Below, piece by piece: positions 30,879 to 39,821 of a stretch of 64,000 bases of DNA; positions within the stretch are counted from its first letter, which is position 1; the number at the start of each line of letters is the position of its first letter. This DNA is from Vibrio coralliilyticus (lineage in GTDB: Bacteria; Pseudomonadota; Gammaproteobacteria; Enterobacterales; Vibrionaceae), in the NCBI RefSeq assembly GCF_024449095.1, contig NZ_CP024627.1, positions 186,001-250,000 on the forward strand. The letters are read 5' to 3'. The translations under genes and the position numbers were made by a program. The notes beneath the pieces are model-generated. The model was not told the DNA's origin. It did not search any database and saw only the letters and a list, made by a program, of their open reading frames with translations.

Positions 30879-31427
30879 GTGGCAAATAGAGATTATGTAA
30901 AGCGCGGTCGTGGTAACAGCGGGCGCAAACCCGTGCGTAAAAAGTCGGCTCCCAAAAGAAAGCCATGGCGAAGCGGGTTACTGGCAATTTTGCTGGTAGG
31001 AGGGTTTGGCTACGGACTTTATACATTGAACAATGACCCTGAGCCCCCCCAGCCTGTTGTGCAACAAACCAAGCCGAAACCTAAACCAAAGGCTGATAAG
31101 GTGTTACCACCTCCTCCGGAAGAAAAGTGGGACTACGTTGAATCCCTTCCCAGTCGTGAGATTGAAGTCACAGCCAAGGAGCAGGTGGTGTCCGAGATCC
31201 CTTATATCATGCAGTGTGGGGCGTACACCAATGCTTCTCAGGCCGAAGCGCGTAAGCTCGATATTGCTTTTCAGGGGATCAACAGCAAGGTCCGCAAGAA
31301 AGAGGGCAGCAAATGGTATCGTGTGGTGTTAGGGCCATATAAGTTCAAGCGTGATGCAGAACGAGATAAGCACAAACTTCAGCGTGCTAAGATTGAACCT
31401 TGTGCGATCTGGAAAGACAGTCAGTAG
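30879..31427 (+). CDS. ftsN: Cell division protein FtsN
   Basis: A 182-residue bitopic protein. The basic cytoplasmic tail MANRDYVKRGRGNSGRKPVRKKSAPKRKPW precedes one membrane helix (GLLAILLVGGFGYGLYTL, about 33-50), a proline-rich periplasmic linker (QQTKPKPKPKADKVLPPPPEEKW) and a C-terminal SPOR domain (about 108-182, YIMQCGAYTNASQAEARKLDIAF ... WYRVVLGPYKFKRDAERDKHKL). FtsN triggers septal peptidoglycan synthesis; SPOR binds denuded glycan. It is shorter than E. coli FtsN (319) because the linker is short. The location between cytR and hslVU is the classical one. Confidence 0.93.
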   Translation: MANRDYVKRGRGNSGRKPVRKKSAPKRKPWRSGLLAILLVGGFGYGLYTLNNDPEPPQPVVQQTKPKPKPKADKVLPPPPEEKWDYVESLPSREIEVTAKEQVVSEIPYIMQCGAYTNASQAEARKLDIAFQGINSKVRKKEGSKWYRVVLGPYKFKRDAERDKHKLQRAKIEPCAIWKDSQ

Positions 31428-31434
31428 ATAAATG

Positions 31435-31460
31435 AAGCGAGCCAATTGGCTCGCTTTCTT
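31435..31460 (+). terminator. Intrinsic terminator of ftsN
   Basis: A perfect 22-bp palindrome AAGCGAGCCAA / TTGGCTCGCTT is followed by TCTT. It lies 7 bp past the ftsN stop. Confidence 0.8.
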
Positions 31461-31561
31461 GTATCGAGCCTAAGTTCGCTAGAGATTTTGTTCTACGTGC
31501 TTGTAGCAATATCTTGATGCTCATTGCTTCCTTTAAGCGTGGTTCCTTAGCACCGACTGCC

Positions 31562-31590
31562 CTTGAATTCCCTTTAAGCTAACCTCATAT
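31562..31590 (+). promoter_or_regulatory. Heat-shock (sigma-32-type) promoter of hslVU
   Basis: CTTGAA at 31562-31567 is an exact -35, followed by a 15-bp spacer and CCTCATAT at 31583-31590 against CCCCATNT. It lies 43 bp upstream of hslV, a known heat-shock operon in E. coli. Confidence 0.78.
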
Positions 31591-31632
31591 ATCTTCTAAC
31601 ACTAAGATGAAAACTATTATGAGGCCCTACTC

Positions 31633-32178
31633 GTGACTACCATTGTATCTGTACGTCGTAACAACAAAGTCGTCATCGCTGGTGATGGACAAGTATCTTT
31701 GGGTAACACAGTAATGAAGGGTAATGCGCGCAAAGTGCGCCGCCTGTACAACAACAAAGTGCTTGCTGGCTTTGCTGGTGGTACAGCGGATGCCTTCACG
31801 CTGTTTGAAAAGTTTGAAAGCAAGCTGCAGATGCATCAAGGCCATTTGACGAAAGCGGCGGTAGAGTTGGCCAAAGACTGGCGTAGTGACCGTGCGTTGC
31901 GCAAATTAGAAGCGCTATTGGCTGTGGCGGATGAGACTGCCTCTTTGATCATCACAGGTAATGGTGATGTGGTTCAGCCTGAAAATGATCTGATTGCGAT
32001 TGGTTCAGGCGGTAATTTTGCTCAAGCTGCAGCGACCGCATTACTAGAGAACACCGAACTGGATGCGCGTGATATTGCTGAAAAATCATTGAAAATTGCC
32101 GGTGATATTTGTGTGTTTACTAATCATCACCACACTATCGAAGAACTAGAAATTCCAGCTCTATTAAGTGCTGAATAA
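31633..32178 (+). CDS. hslV: ATP-dependent protease peptidase subunit HslV (ClpQ)
   Basis: A 181-residue proteasome-type peptidase starting with [53 protein letters not shown]. Thr2, exposed after Met removal, is the N-terminal nucleophile, and the conserved Lys33-equivalent lies in [10 protein letters not shown]. It forms the double hexamer capped by HslU and degrades SulA, RpoH and misfolded proteins. The family starts with TTIV, which fixes the GTG start despite its rarity. It is followed by hslU after 38 bp. Confidence 0.97.
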   Translation: MTTIVSVRRNNKVVIAGDGQVSLGNTVMKGNARKVRRLYNNKVLAGFAGGTADAFTLFEKFESKLQMHQGHLTKAAVELAKDWRSDRALRKLEALLAVADETASLIITGNGDVVQPENDLIAIGSGGNFAQAAATALLENTELDARDIAEKSLKIAGDICVFTNHHHTIEELEIPALLSAE

Positions 32179-32216
32179 CCCAAGATAGTGGCTACTACAA
32201 TTTAAGGAATTTGATT

Positions 32217-33551
32217 ATGTCTGAAATGACTCCTCGCGAAATTGTGCATGAACTGAACCGCCATATTATCGGTCAAGATAATGCGAAACGCTCTGTAGCA
32301 ATTGCACTACGTAATCGCTGGCGTCGTATGCAGCTAGAAGAAAGCTTGCGTGCCGAAGTTACCCCGAAAAATATTTTGATGATTGGTCCTACGGGTGTGG
32401 GTAAAACGGAAATCGCTCGCCGTCTTGCAAAGTTGGCGAACGCGCCATTTATCAAGGTGGAAGCGACCAAATTTACTGAAGTAGGTTACGTTGGTAAAGA
32501 GGTCGAGACTATCATTCGTGATCTGACGGATGTTGCCATCAAGATGACGCATCAGCAAGCAATGGAAAAAGTAAAATTCCGTGCTGAAGAACAAGCTGAA
32601 GAACGTGTTCTTGATGCGCTTTTACCACCCGCACGAGATGCATGGGGGCAAAACGAGCAACAGGACGAAAGTGCTTCAAATACACGTCAAATTTTCCGCA
32701 AGAAGCTACGTGAAGGCAAGCTAGACGACAAAGAGATCGAAATCGATGTGGCAGCTCCGCAGATGGGGGTTGAGATCATGGCGCCTCCTGGTATGGAAGA
32801 GATGACCAACCAACTGCAGGGTATGTTCCAAAACCTAGCGGGTGACACCAAGAAGAAGCGTAAACTGAAAATTAAAGATGCCTTCAAGGCGCTCACAGAA
32901 GAAGAAGCTGCGAAGCTTGTGAACCAAGAGGAGCTAAAAGAGCAGGCGATCTTTAATGTTGAAAACAACGGTATCGTATTTATCGATGAAATAGACAAGA
33001 TCTGTAAGCGCGGTGAAAGCTCTGGCCCAGATGTGTCTCGCGAAGGTGTTCAGCGTGATTTACTGCCGCTTATTGAAGGCAGTACGGTCTCAACCAAGCA
33101 TGGTATGGTAAAAACTGATCACATTTTGTTTGTTACGTCTGGCGCATTCCAAGTGGCAAAACCATCAGATCTTATCCCTGAATTACAAGGTCGCTTGCCA
33201 ATTCGTGTTGAACTAGAAGCGCTCTCAAGCAATGACTTCAAACGTATTCTGACAGAGCCTAAAGCATCGTTGACAGAGCAGTACATTGCTCTGATGAAAA
33301 CTGAAGATGTGGATATCGAATTTACCGAGGATGGTATTACTCAAATTGCTGAAGCGGCGTGGACGGTTAACGAAACCACGGAAAACATTGGCGCTCGTCG
33401 CCTGCATACGGTGATGGAACGCTTGATGGATGAGATCTCGTTTGAAGCAACGGATAAATCCGGCTCGAAATTGACGATAGACTCTGACTATGTAAAAGCC
33501 AAACTGGGCAATACAGTCGAAGATGAAGATCTGAGTCGTTTTATTCTTTAG
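32217..33551 (+). CDS. hslU: ATP-dependent protease ATPase subunit HslU (ClpY)
   Basis: The 444-residue AAA+ unfoldase begins [34 protein letters not shown], at the ATG 32217 after AAGGAATTTG; a TTG at 32211 is not needed. Walker [10 protein letters not shown] is at about 57-65 and Walker [13 protein letters not shown] in the middle. The I-domain insertion ([16 protein letters not shown] ... [16 protein letters not shown]) lies between. The C-terminal DLSRFIL tail docks into HslV. The downstream terminator is disrupted by an IS4-family insertion starting 38 bp after the stop. Confidence 0.97.
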   Translation: MSEMTPREIVHELNRHIIGQDNAKRSVAIALRNRWRRMQLEESLRAEVTPKNILMIGPTGVGKTEIARRLAKLANAPFIKVEATKFTEVGYVGKEVETIIRDLTDVAIKMTHQQAMEKVKFRAEEQAEERVLDALLPPARDAWGQNEQQDESASNTRQIFRKKLREGKLDDKEIEIDVAAPQMGVEIMAPPGMEEMTNQLQGMFQNLAGDTKKKRKLKIKDAFKALTEEEAAKLVNQEELKEQAIFNVENNGIVFIDEIDKICKRGESSGPDVSREGVQRDLLPLIEGSTVSTKHGMVKTDHILFVTSGAFQVAKPSDLIPELQGRLPIRVELEALSSNDFKRILTEPKASLTEQYIALMKTEDVDIEFTEDGITQIAEAAWTVNETTENIGARRLHTVMERLMDEISFEATDKSGSKLTIDSDYVKAKLGNTVEDEDLSRFIL

Positions 33552-33570
33552 CTTCGCTTAGATAGTAATA

Positions 33571-33588
33571 AGCCCGCTCCATTGAGCG
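33571..33588. terminator. Left half of the hslU/frdD terminator, split by an IS insertion
   Basis: Removing the IS4-family element and one 13-bp duplicate rebuilds AAGCCCGCTC-CATT-GAGCGGGCTT with flanking A and T runs, a perfect 10-bp bidirectional hairpin. Today the left piece keeps only CGCTC-CATT-GAGCG (5-bp stem) without the T-run, and the right piece (35019-35040) keeps GCTC-CATT-GAGC followed by GGGCTTATTTT. Neither looks like an efficient terminator. Confidence 0.75.
33576..33588. repeat. Target-site duplication (left copy) of the complete IS4-family element
   Basis: GCTCCATTGAGCG here and at 35019-35031 flank the inverted repeats exactly. Thirteen bases fits IS4-group elements. The target is the loop and inner stem of the former hslU/frdD terminator. 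Confidence 0.9.
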
Positions 33589-33597
33589 CAACGTAGT

Positions 33598-34935
33598 TCA
33601 CTTAAGAGGAGCTGCGTAGCGATTAACAGGGTATCGGGTCTTTGATATTTTTACCGCCCTAGGCCGATTTGGCTTAGGGCGTTTGTCTATAAAGAGGATA
33701 GATAAATCTCCTCGAAGGCTCTTTAAGCGTTTCGGCGTGTTACCTAAAGACTCCGCTTTACTCATCATTTTGAGCTGGCTGGCTATAAATTGGCAAGCGT
33801 ACTTAAAGCTGATTTCATTAGGTAAGCGTCCGTGTTCAACGGCAGCTTGACTAGCCTCTCGTCTCACCAAGTTATAACCAAGTAATAACCCCCACAGCTC
33901 TTGATAGACGAGTTCGACTGTTTTGCTTCTCAACACTAAAGCGTTGTGTTGCATTGAGCTCTTGATGTCACGATAACCTAATTCGATTTCCCATCTTTCA
34001 TGATAAAGCTCTGCCACAGATTGAGCGTCATACAGCTCTCTAGGAAGCGAGGTAAACACCGTTTTGGATTTACCTTGAACCTCATAACTGACGGCTCTGA
34101 CTGTCCATTTTTCTGGAAGACGAGGATTCTTTTTACGAGCTTGCGGTGAGACCTTCATCTCCACAAGCATGTCACTGCTTTCTTTATCATCCAGTAGAGT
34201 ATATTTGACTCCTTTCCTTGCAGGGAGAAGCCAGTGTCTATTTATTCCACTGTTTTGCAGAGAAAGGAGTAAATCTGCACCATAAAAACCTTTATCCAGT
34301 AACGTCACTGAGTTGTCTGGTAGAGCGTTGATGAAAGGCATCGCTAGAGGAATTTCACCTCGGCGATACGGGCTTATCGCCGCATCAACGATGACATGAG
34401 AGCGAACATTCATCATAGTCACAACTCTCAATACTGGATGAGGTGTTTGTCTGTTGCTAGACGTATTTCCAGAGCCAAAATGTTCCCTCAATTCTGGTGT
34501 GTCAGCCGTTCTAAAAAGAGCGCCATCGACAGCAAAAACTTGTAAGCCTTGCCATGTATCATCAGGGTATCGCTCAAGTCCCCACGTTTTCCCACATTGC
34601 TTAAACAGCCATTCGGGTGCTGCTTTGCCTAAGCGTTGTCTTGCTTGGGTTAAGGCGCTCTTTGCCAATAGCTCTTCATCAGCCAAACCGTCAGCACAGA
34701 CATTCATTCTTCGAGCGACTTCGGCAATGGGTTCATTGCGGAAAAAAGCCATACCCACAATCAGCCACAACACCATATCGCTCGGTAATCGGCGTCGACG
34801 GATAGTCGCTTTATCGGACAGTGAGGCTGCTTTAGCTACCCACGCATCGGGAATGTGTTCAGAAAAGGTGGTGAGTTGGGCAACATCAACAGGGTTTTCT
34901 TCAAGGAAATCGGCAAAGAAGTGTTGAATAGACAT
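33598..34935 (-). CDS. IS4-family transposase
   Basis: A 445-residue DDE transposase, full length. The N-terminal domain (SIQHFFADFLEENPVDVAQLTTFSEHIP) precedes the catalytic core: FAVDGALFRTADTPE with the first Asp, VTLLDKGFYGADLLL with the second, and YHERWEIELGYRDIKSSMQ. The last is the Y-x2-R-x3-E-x6-K signature defining IS4 transposases and holds the catalytic Glu. The basic C-terminal tail KRPKPNRPRAVKISKTRYPVNR ends near the left inverted repeat. It cuts and pastes its own element. Transcription runs in the same direction as the frd operon upstream of it. Confidence 0.95.
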   Translation of the reverse strand: MSIQHFFADFLEENPVDVAQLTTFSEHIPDAWVAKAASLSDKATIRRRRLPSDMVLWLIVGMAFFRNEPIAEVARRMNVCADGLADEELLAKSALTQARQRLGKAAPEWLFKQCGKTWGLERYPDDTWQGLQVFAVDGALFRTADTPELREHFGSGNTSSNRQTPHPVLRVVTMMNVRSHVIVDAAISPYRRGEIPLAMPFINALPDNSVTLLDKGFYGADLLLSLQNSGINRHWLLPARKGVKYTLLDDKESSDMLVEMKVSPQARKKNPRLPEKWTVRAVSYEVQGKSKTVFTSLPRELYDAQSVAELYHERWEIELGYRDIKSSMQHNALVLRSKTVELVYQELWGLLLGYNLVRREASQAAVEHGRLPNEISFKYACQFIASQLKMMSKAESLGNTPKRLKSLRGDLSILFIDKRPKPNRPRAVKISKTRYPVNRYAAPLK

Positions 34936-34981
34936 AAAAAATCGGAAACCTATAAACAGATTTCCGATTGTCTCTCATCAT

Positions 34982-35003
34982 AAGGATCGGTCAACCGATC
35001 CTT
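34982..35003. other. Subterminal hairpin of the IS4-family element
   Basis: A perfect 9-bp stem AAGGATCGG / CCGATCCTT with loop TCAA lies 15 bp inside the transposase-proximal end. The decayed copy retains it at 4913-4934 with one mismatch. In other IS elements such end-proximal stems block translation of transposase mRNA made by readthrough from outside; here the frd operon would provide that readthrough. Confidence 0.6.
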
Positions 35004-35018
35004 ATCTGATCTACATTG

Positions 35019-35031
35019 GCTCCATTGAGCG
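35019..35031. repeat. Target-site duplication (right copy) of the complete IS4-family element
   Basis: GCTCCATTGAGCG, identical to 33576-33588, followed by GGCTTATTTT, the right arm of the former terminator. Confidence 0.9.
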
Positions 35032-35062
35032 GGCTTATTTTATCACCTAAGAACTCAGTTGT

Positions 35063-35446
35063 TTAAATCATAAAGATAAAGATCACTGCGAGGGCAGAGA
35101 TCAAGCCTGCAAATGCGTAACAAGCGATTTTTCCGACCAAACCGGTATGGAATTTAAGGTCGTGCATACCATGATGAACACGGTGCATTGCATGCCACAT
35201 TGGTAGCGCGAGTGTACCAATGATAAATAGAGCGCCAATGATGCTTGTGGCAAAATCAACCACTCGCTCATAGCTTAGGGCTTCTGCATTGATGATGCCT
35301 AATGGAGCAAGTACACCAAGAACCAGAATCGTCACTGGTGTAATCATGGCAAACCAAGTACCGCCAGCGCCAAACAGTCCCCACCAAATTGGTTCATCAG
35401 AACGCTTAGGAGCTCTATCTACAGAAAAATTAGGTTTCATAGTCAT
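35063..35446 (-). CDS. frdD: Fumarate reductase membrane anchor subunit D
   Basis: About 125-127 residues with three membrane helices ([63 protein letters not shown]). The [16 protein letters not shown] loop between helices two and three has the His residues near the menaquinone site. MKPNF at 35440 is an alternative start two residues in. It is the last gene of frdABCD; with FrdC it anchors the FrdAB catalytic dimer and oxidises menaquinol during anaerobic fumarate respiration. It follows frdC after 6 bp. Confidence 0.94.
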   Translation of the reverse strand: MTMKPNFSVDRAPKRSDEPIWWGLFGAGGTWFAMITPVTILVLGVLAPLGIINAEALSYERVVDFATSIIGALFIIGTLALPMWHAMHRVHHGMHDLKFHTGLVGKIACYAFAGLISALAVIFIFMI

Positions 35447-35452
35447 AGCTCC

Positions 35453-35836
35453 TTAAACGATTACTAGCACAATCAGAGAAATAAATGCCACGGCTGCCCA
35501 TTGAGTAAGCACAATGATTTTCTTATCCACTGGCTTACCTTTTAAGCGAATCGGCATTACCTGTGGCATCATGCTGAAGAACGTTTGAGCATGCAGTAGG
35601 CTACCCGCAAGCGCAACGATGTTAATCGTGACTACAAGTGGATTGGCCATAAACTCAATCCAACCTTGCCATGCTTCTGGCCCTTTTACTAAGCAACCTA
35701 AACCGAAAGTTAGGAAGAGCGTAAAGAGGATCAGAGGCAGTACCGTTGCTTCACGCAGCATGTAGAAGCGGTAAAATGGATGATCTTTCCACCAAGTTCG
35801 TTTTACCTCGCGAACGTAAGGTTTACGGTTACTCAT
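35453..35836 (-). CDS. frdC: Fumarate reductase membrane anchor subunit C
   Basis: A 127-residue membrane subunit starting MSNRKPYVREVKRTWWKDHPFYRFYMLREATVLPLI (ATG complement at 35834-35836; the longer frame to 35872 overlaps frdB and is rejected). It has three membrane helices and an ARREATV-like MLREATVLP segment, in which the Glu equivalent to E. coli FrdC Glu29 takes part in quinol oxidation. The frdB stop precedes by one base, so translation is coupled. Confidence 0.94.
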   Translation of the reverse strand: MSNRKPYVREVKRTWWKDHPFYRFYMLREATVLPLILFTLFLTFGLGCLVKGPEAWQGWIEFMANPLVVTINIVALAGSLLHAQTFFSMMPQVMPIRLKGKPVDKKIIVLTQWAAVAFISLIVLVIV

Positions 35837-35837
35837 C

Positions 35838-36602
35838 TTACGCCTCCTGTGTAGTCTTTGTTGGTGTGCCATCAGGCTTGAACATTGAGATCACGAAGTC
35901 CATAGAAGACTCGACCTTACCTTGGTTTACTGCAGCTGCAGGGTCTACATTCTTCGGACAAACTTCAGAACAGTAACCCACAAAGGTACAGCCCCAAGCA
36001 CCGTTCTCGCCATTAATGAGTGACATACGCTCATCTTTACCGTTGTCACGGCTGTCTAGGTTGTAACGATGGGCAAGAGTCAGTGCCGCTGGGCCTATGA
36101 ACTCTGGGTTTAGGCCAAATTGCGGACACGCAGCGTAACAAAGACCACAGTTGATGCAACCAGCGAACTGCTTGTACTTGGCCATTTGCTCTGGCGTTTG
36201 TAGGTTAGTGCCGTCTTCAGGTTTACGATCGTTACCTATGATGTAAGGCTTGATGGCTTCAAGGCGCTCAATGAATGGTGTCATGTCGACAATCAAGTCT
36301 TTCTCGATTGGGAAGTTTGCTAATGGCTCGATCTTCACGCCGTTTGGGTAATCGCGCAGGAAGCTTTTGCAAGCAAGTTTTGGTACGCCGTTAACCATGA
36401 TGCCGCATGAACCACAGATCGCCATACGACAAGACCAACGGTAAGACAGATCTTTATCTAGGTTATCTTTGATGTAGCCAAGTGCATCAAGGGTCGACAT
36501 AGTTTCATCGAATGGCACTTCAAAGGTCTGGAAATGCGGTTCTGCGTCTTTCTCTGGGTCATAACGCAGAATCTCTACTTTTTGGATGCGATTTGCTGAC
36601 AT
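35838..36602 (-). CDS. frdB: Fumarate reductase iron-sulfur subunit
   Basis: A 254-residue electron-transfer subunit with all three cluster sites: the plant-ferredoxin-type [2Fe-2S] loop [16 protein letters not shown] plus C near LACKSF (about 57-82); the bacterial ferredoxin ligands [12 protein letters not shown] (about 148-159); and [17 protein letters not shown] (about 204-220) for the [3Fe-4S]/[4Fe-4S] sites. It carries electrons from menaquinol at FrdCD to FAD in FrdA. The start overlaps the frdA stop by one base (TAATG). Confidence 0.97.
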   Translation of the reverse strand: MSANRIQKVEILRYDPEKDAEPHFQTFEVPFDETMSTLDALGYIKDNLDKDLSYRWSCRMAICGSCGIMVNGVPKLACKSFLRDYPNGVKIEPLANFPIEKDLIVDMTPFIERLEAIKPYIIGNDRKPEDGTNLQTPEQMAKYKQFAGCINCGLCYAACPQFGLNPEFIGPAALTLAHRYNLDSRDNGKDERMSLINGENGAWGCTFVGYCSEVCPKNVDPAAAVNQGKVESSMDFVISMFKPDGTPTKTTQEA

Positions 36603-38419
36603 TATGCTTGCTCCTCTGCGTTCTTCTGTGCCGCTTTTGCTGCTTCTTCAGCGGCTGCTTTCTCAGCAGCTTCACCGTATAGACGAGCTTTAGGCTGTGA
36701 CTTAGTGATAGTCACCTTGCTGTAGTCGATAGTTGGCGCTGCATCTGGTTGGAAGAAAGCCAGCGAGTGTTTGAGGAACTCTACGTCATCACGTTCAGTA
36801 CAGCCATCATCTAGACGCTGATGGGCACCACGAGACTCTTTACGCAGGATCGCAGAGTGAACCATTGCTTCTGCGACTTCTAGGCCGTAACCGACTTCGA
36901 TAGCGTACAGAAGGTCAGTGTTGAACACTTTGCCTTTGTCTTTGATGCTGATACGCTTGTAACGCTCTTTCAACTCCGTGATTTTGTCTATGGTGGCTTG
37001 CATCAAATCTTCTTGGCGGTAGATACCACAGCCCGCTTCCATGGTATGACCCATTTCAGTGCGGATATCTGCCCAGTTTTCATCGCCTTCTTGGTTCATT
37101 AGTGCTGCGATACGCTGCTCAACGTCTTTGACTTGAGCTGCAATAGACTCTTCGTTCCAGCCCTTGAATTCTGCTGCACGCTTCACAGCTTGTTCACCAG
37201 CAACACGGCCGAATACCACGAACTCAGCCAGTGAGTTAGAACCTAGACGGTTAGCGCCGTGAAGACCAACAGAAGCACATTCACCTACCGCGAATAGACC
37301 TTTAATGCGCGTTTCACATTCGCCGTTCGTTTCAATACCACCCATGGTGTAGTGTACCGTTGGACGAATTGGAATCGGCTCTTTCGCAGGGTCAACGTTA
37401 ACGTATGCTTTCGCTAGCTCACAGATAAACGGTAGACGCTCTTGCAGGTACTCTTCACCAAGGTGGCGAAGGTCTAGATGAACCACATCACCTAGAGGGT
37501 GTTTAATGGTGTTGCCTTTCTGCTGTTCGTGCCAGAAAGCCTGAGAAACCTTGTCGCGAGGACCGAGTTCCATGTATTTGTTCTTTGGCTGGCCAACTGG
37601 AGTTTCAGGGCCCATACCGTAATCTTGTAGGTAACGGTAGCCGTTCTTGTTAACGATGATACCGCCTTCACCACGACAGCCTTCAGTCATCAGAATACCT
37701 GTTCCTGGAAGACCAGTTGGATGGTACTGAACGAATTCCATATCACGTAGAGGTACGCCATGACGGTAAGCCATTGCCATGCCATCACCGGTTACGATAC
37801 CGCCGTTAGTATTACAGTGATAAACACGACCTGCGCCACCTGTTGCTAAAACAACAGACTTAGCTTTAATCGTAACGAGTTCACCTTCTGACATGTGAAT
37901 GGCGATAAGACCTTGCACTTCACCTTCATCGACAAGAAGATCCACCACAAAGTACTCATCAAAACGTTTGATATTGTCGTACTTCATTGATGTCTGGAAT
38001 AGGGTGTGAAGCATGTGGAAGCCAGTTTTATCTGCCGCGAACCATGTACGCTCAACCTTCATACCACCAAAGCGGCGTACGTTGACTTCCCCGTTTTCTT
38101 TACGACTCCATGGGCAGCCCCATTGCTCCATTTGGATCATTTCGCGAGTCGCGTTTTCTACAAAATATTCGACAACGTCCTGTTCACATAGCCAGTCACC
38201 ACCACCAACGGTGTCGTTGAAGTGATTGTCTAGGCTATCTTCATCCTTGATAACTGCTGCTGAGCCACCCTCTGCTGCGACTGTGTGAGAACGCATTGGA
38301 TAAACTTTAGAAATCAGTGCGACTTCTAAATCAGGGTTTGCTTCAGCTGCTGCAATAGCAGTGCGAAGACCAGCGCCGCCAGCGCCGATGACTGCGATAT
38401 CTGTGATGATAGTTTGCAC
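36602..38419 (-). CDS. frdA: Fumarate reductase flavoprotein subunit
   Basis: The 605-residue catalytic subunit reduces fumarate to succinate at the cytoplasmic face of the inner membrane. The FAD Rossmann motif [18 protein letters not shown] is at about 9-26, and [13 protein letters not shown] (about 44-56) carries the His to which FAD is covalently bound. Catalytic stretches are [25 protein letters not shown] and [12 protein letters not shown], followed by [23 protein letters not shown]. The C-terminal Ala/Glu-rich tail is longer than the core. First gene of frdABCD. Confidence 0.97.
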   Translation of the reverse strand: MQTIITDIAVIGAGGAGLRTAIAAAEANPDLEVALISKVYPMRSHTVAAEGGSAAVIKDEDSLDNHFNDTVGGGDWLCEQDVVEYFVENATREMIQMEQWGCPWSRKENGEVNVRRFGGMKVERTWFAADKTGFHMLHTLFQTSMKYDNIKRFDEYFVVDLLVDEGEVQGLIAIHMSEGELVTIKAKSVVLATGGAGRVYHCNTNGGIVTGDGMAMAYRHGVPLRDMEFVQYHPTGLPGTGILMTEGCRGEGGIIVNKNGYRYLQDYGMGPETPVGQPKNKYMELGPRDKVSQAFWHEQQKGNTIKHPLGDVVHLDLRHLGEEYLQERLPFICELAKAYVNVDPAKEPIPIRPTVHYTMGGIETNGECETRIKGLFAVGECASVGLHGANRLGSNSLAEFVVFGRVAGEQAVKRAAEFKGWNEESIAAQVKDVEQRIAALMNQEGDENWADIRTEMGHTMEAGCGIYRQEDLMQATIDKITELKERYKRISIKDKGKVFNTDLLYAIEVGYGLEVAEAMVHSAILRKESRGAHQRLDDGCTERDDVEFLKHSLAFFQPDAAPTIDYSKVTITKSQPKARLYGEAAEKAAAEEAAKAAQKNAEEQA

Positions 38420-38811
38420 AGTTATCCTCCAGTGTGAAATTGCGGAGTGTTCCGCTTGTTATCATAAAATGAGGGAATTCCCCCAAAAGTGGTAGGGGTA
38501 GTGTAGAAGAGTATCGTTATGGAAAAGTTGATGTATTTAGGTTTTTTCCCCAGTAATGCATATGAGAGCATAGAAAATACAGGTTATGTGATTACTATCA
38601 CGGCAAACCTATTTTAGCTCTAAGTCTCTGCAGAACCCGCTGTTACGGGTATGTTGCGAGTGAGATTTGTTATTAATTTCATCAATGTTAATGCTGGGGA
38701 ATTATTTCTTGTAGTACGTTATTTTAACGCTTCAGACTAAGAGCTGTTCATTTGCAATTTGAGTGAAAGATGATAGTTTGCGCCACAATACATCGTCACG
38801 AGAGAAGAGCT
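38420..38811. other. Divergent promoter region frdA/epmA
   Basis: About 390 bp without a credible open frame. It holds a small hairpin (ACCCG-CTGTTA-CGGGT, about 38636-38651). I looked for an FNR/CRP-type palindrome (TTGAT-N4-ATCAA), expected for an anaerobic operon, and found only TTGAT-GAAA-TTAAT on the minus strand, too poor to call. Confidence 0.45.
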
Positions 38812-39783
38812 ATGCAGGCAGATTGGCAACCCACGGCAAGCATTGAACGGTTAAGGCAACGCGCGGATTTGATTGGGCAGATACGTCAGTTTTTTAAGGA
38901 TAAAAACGTCCTTGAGGTTGATACACCCGCGATGAGTCATGCAACAGTGACAGATATTCATTTGCACACGTTTCAAACCAAATTTGTTGGCCCTGGCTAT
39001 TCTCAAGGTAAGAATCTCTATCTAATGACCAGCCCAGAGTTTCATATGAAGCGTTTGCTAGCTGCAGGAAGTGGCTGTATCTACCAGATCTGTAAATCTT
39101 TTCGCAATGAAGAAAATGGCCGATATCACAACCCTGAGTTCACCATGCTTGAGTGGTATCGGATTGGCTTTGATCACCATCAGTTGATGGATGAGATGGA
39201 TGAGCTACTGCAACTGATTCTGAAGGTTGGAGCCGCAGATCGTATGACCTATCAGCAGGCGTTTCTACAAGTGCTAAGTGTGTGTCCTTTAGAGGGAACG
39301 ATGGAAGAGCTTAAGATGACTGCTGATAAACTCGGGCTCAGTGATATTGCCCAACCTGAGCAAGACAGGGACACCTTGCTACAGCTATTGTTTAGTATTG
39401 GTGTTGAGCCTGAAATTGGTCAGCAAGTTCCTGCCTTTGTGTACGATTTTCCTGCCTCACAAGCGGCATTGGCAAAGATAAACGGCCAAGACAGCCGTGT
39501 TGCCGATCGCTTTGAAGTGTATTTTAAAGAAATAGAGTTAGCAAATGGCTTCCATGAACTGGATAGGGCCGAAGAGCAGCTTAAACGCTTTGAGTTAGAT
39601 AACGTTAAACGACAACAAATGGGCCTAACCACACAACCCATTGACCATTATTTGATTAAGGCATTAGAAGCAGGCTTACCACGATGCGCAGGAGTAGCAT
39701 TAGGTGTCGATCGTCTAGTTATGCTGGCAACCAATAATGATCATATTGATAAGGTAACCGCATTCCCTTTCCCTAGAGCGTAA
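38812..39783 (+). CDS. epmA: Elongation factor P--(R)-beta-lysine ligase EpmA (PoxA/GenX)
   Basis: About 323 residues from the ATG at 38812 ([28 protein letters not shown]). This is a truncated class II lysyl-tRNA synthetase paralogue with no anticodon-binding domain. Class II motifs are seen in [60 protein letters not shown] (motif 2) and [12 protein letters not shown] (motif 3). It attaches beta-lysine to a conserved Lys of EF-P, which relieves ribosome stalling at polyproline. It is divergent from frdA as in E. coli and V. cholerae. An in-frame ATG at 38770 precedes the usual N-terminus and has no better binding site. Confidence 0.96.
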   Translation: MQADWQPTASIERLRQRADLIGQIRQFFKDKNVLEVDTPAMSHATVTDIHLHTFQTKFVGPGYSQGKNLYLMTSPEFHMKRLLAAGSGCIYQICKSFRNEENGRYHNPEFTMLEWYRIGFDHHQLMDEMDELLQLILKVGAADRMTYQQAFLQVLSVCPLEGTMEELKMTADKLGLSDIAQPEQDRDTLLQLLFSIGVEPEIGQQVPAFVYDFPASQAALAKINGQDSRVADRFEVYFKEIELANGFHELDRAEEQLKRFELDNVKRQQMGLTTQPIDHYLIKALEAGLPRCAGVALGVDRLVMLATNNDHIDKVTAFPFPRA

Positions 39784-39789
39784 GAGGAA

Positions 39790-39813
39790 AAGGCTGGCAT
39801 CACTGCCAGCCTT
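39790..39813. terminator. Hairpin between epmA and the yjbH-like gene
   Basis: A perfect 10-bp stem AAGGCTGGCA / TGCCAGCCTT with loop TCAC. On the minus strand TTCCTC follows; the T-runs are short on both sides, but the position between convergent genes supports termination. Confidence 0.65.
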
Positions 39814-39821
39814 CGCCAATT

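Larger units (their letters stand above)
33589..35018 (-). mobile_element. Complete IS4-family insertion sequence
   Basis: The element is 1430 bp with imperfect 18-bp terminal inverted repeats: CAACGTAGTTCACTTAAG at the left and, read inward from the right, CAATGTAGATCAGATAAG (14 of 18 matching). It is flanked by a 13-bp target duplication and carries one intact transposase gene on the minus strand. It is the undamaged relative of the decayed copy at 4898-7021, and ends, subterminal hairpin and gene match that copy. The absence of frame damage suggests recent arrival. Confidence 0.95.

Noticed and set aside
38420..38811. FNR box upstream of frdA
   Set aside because: The best candidate, TTGAT-GAAA-TTAAT on the minus strand, has only one good half-site.
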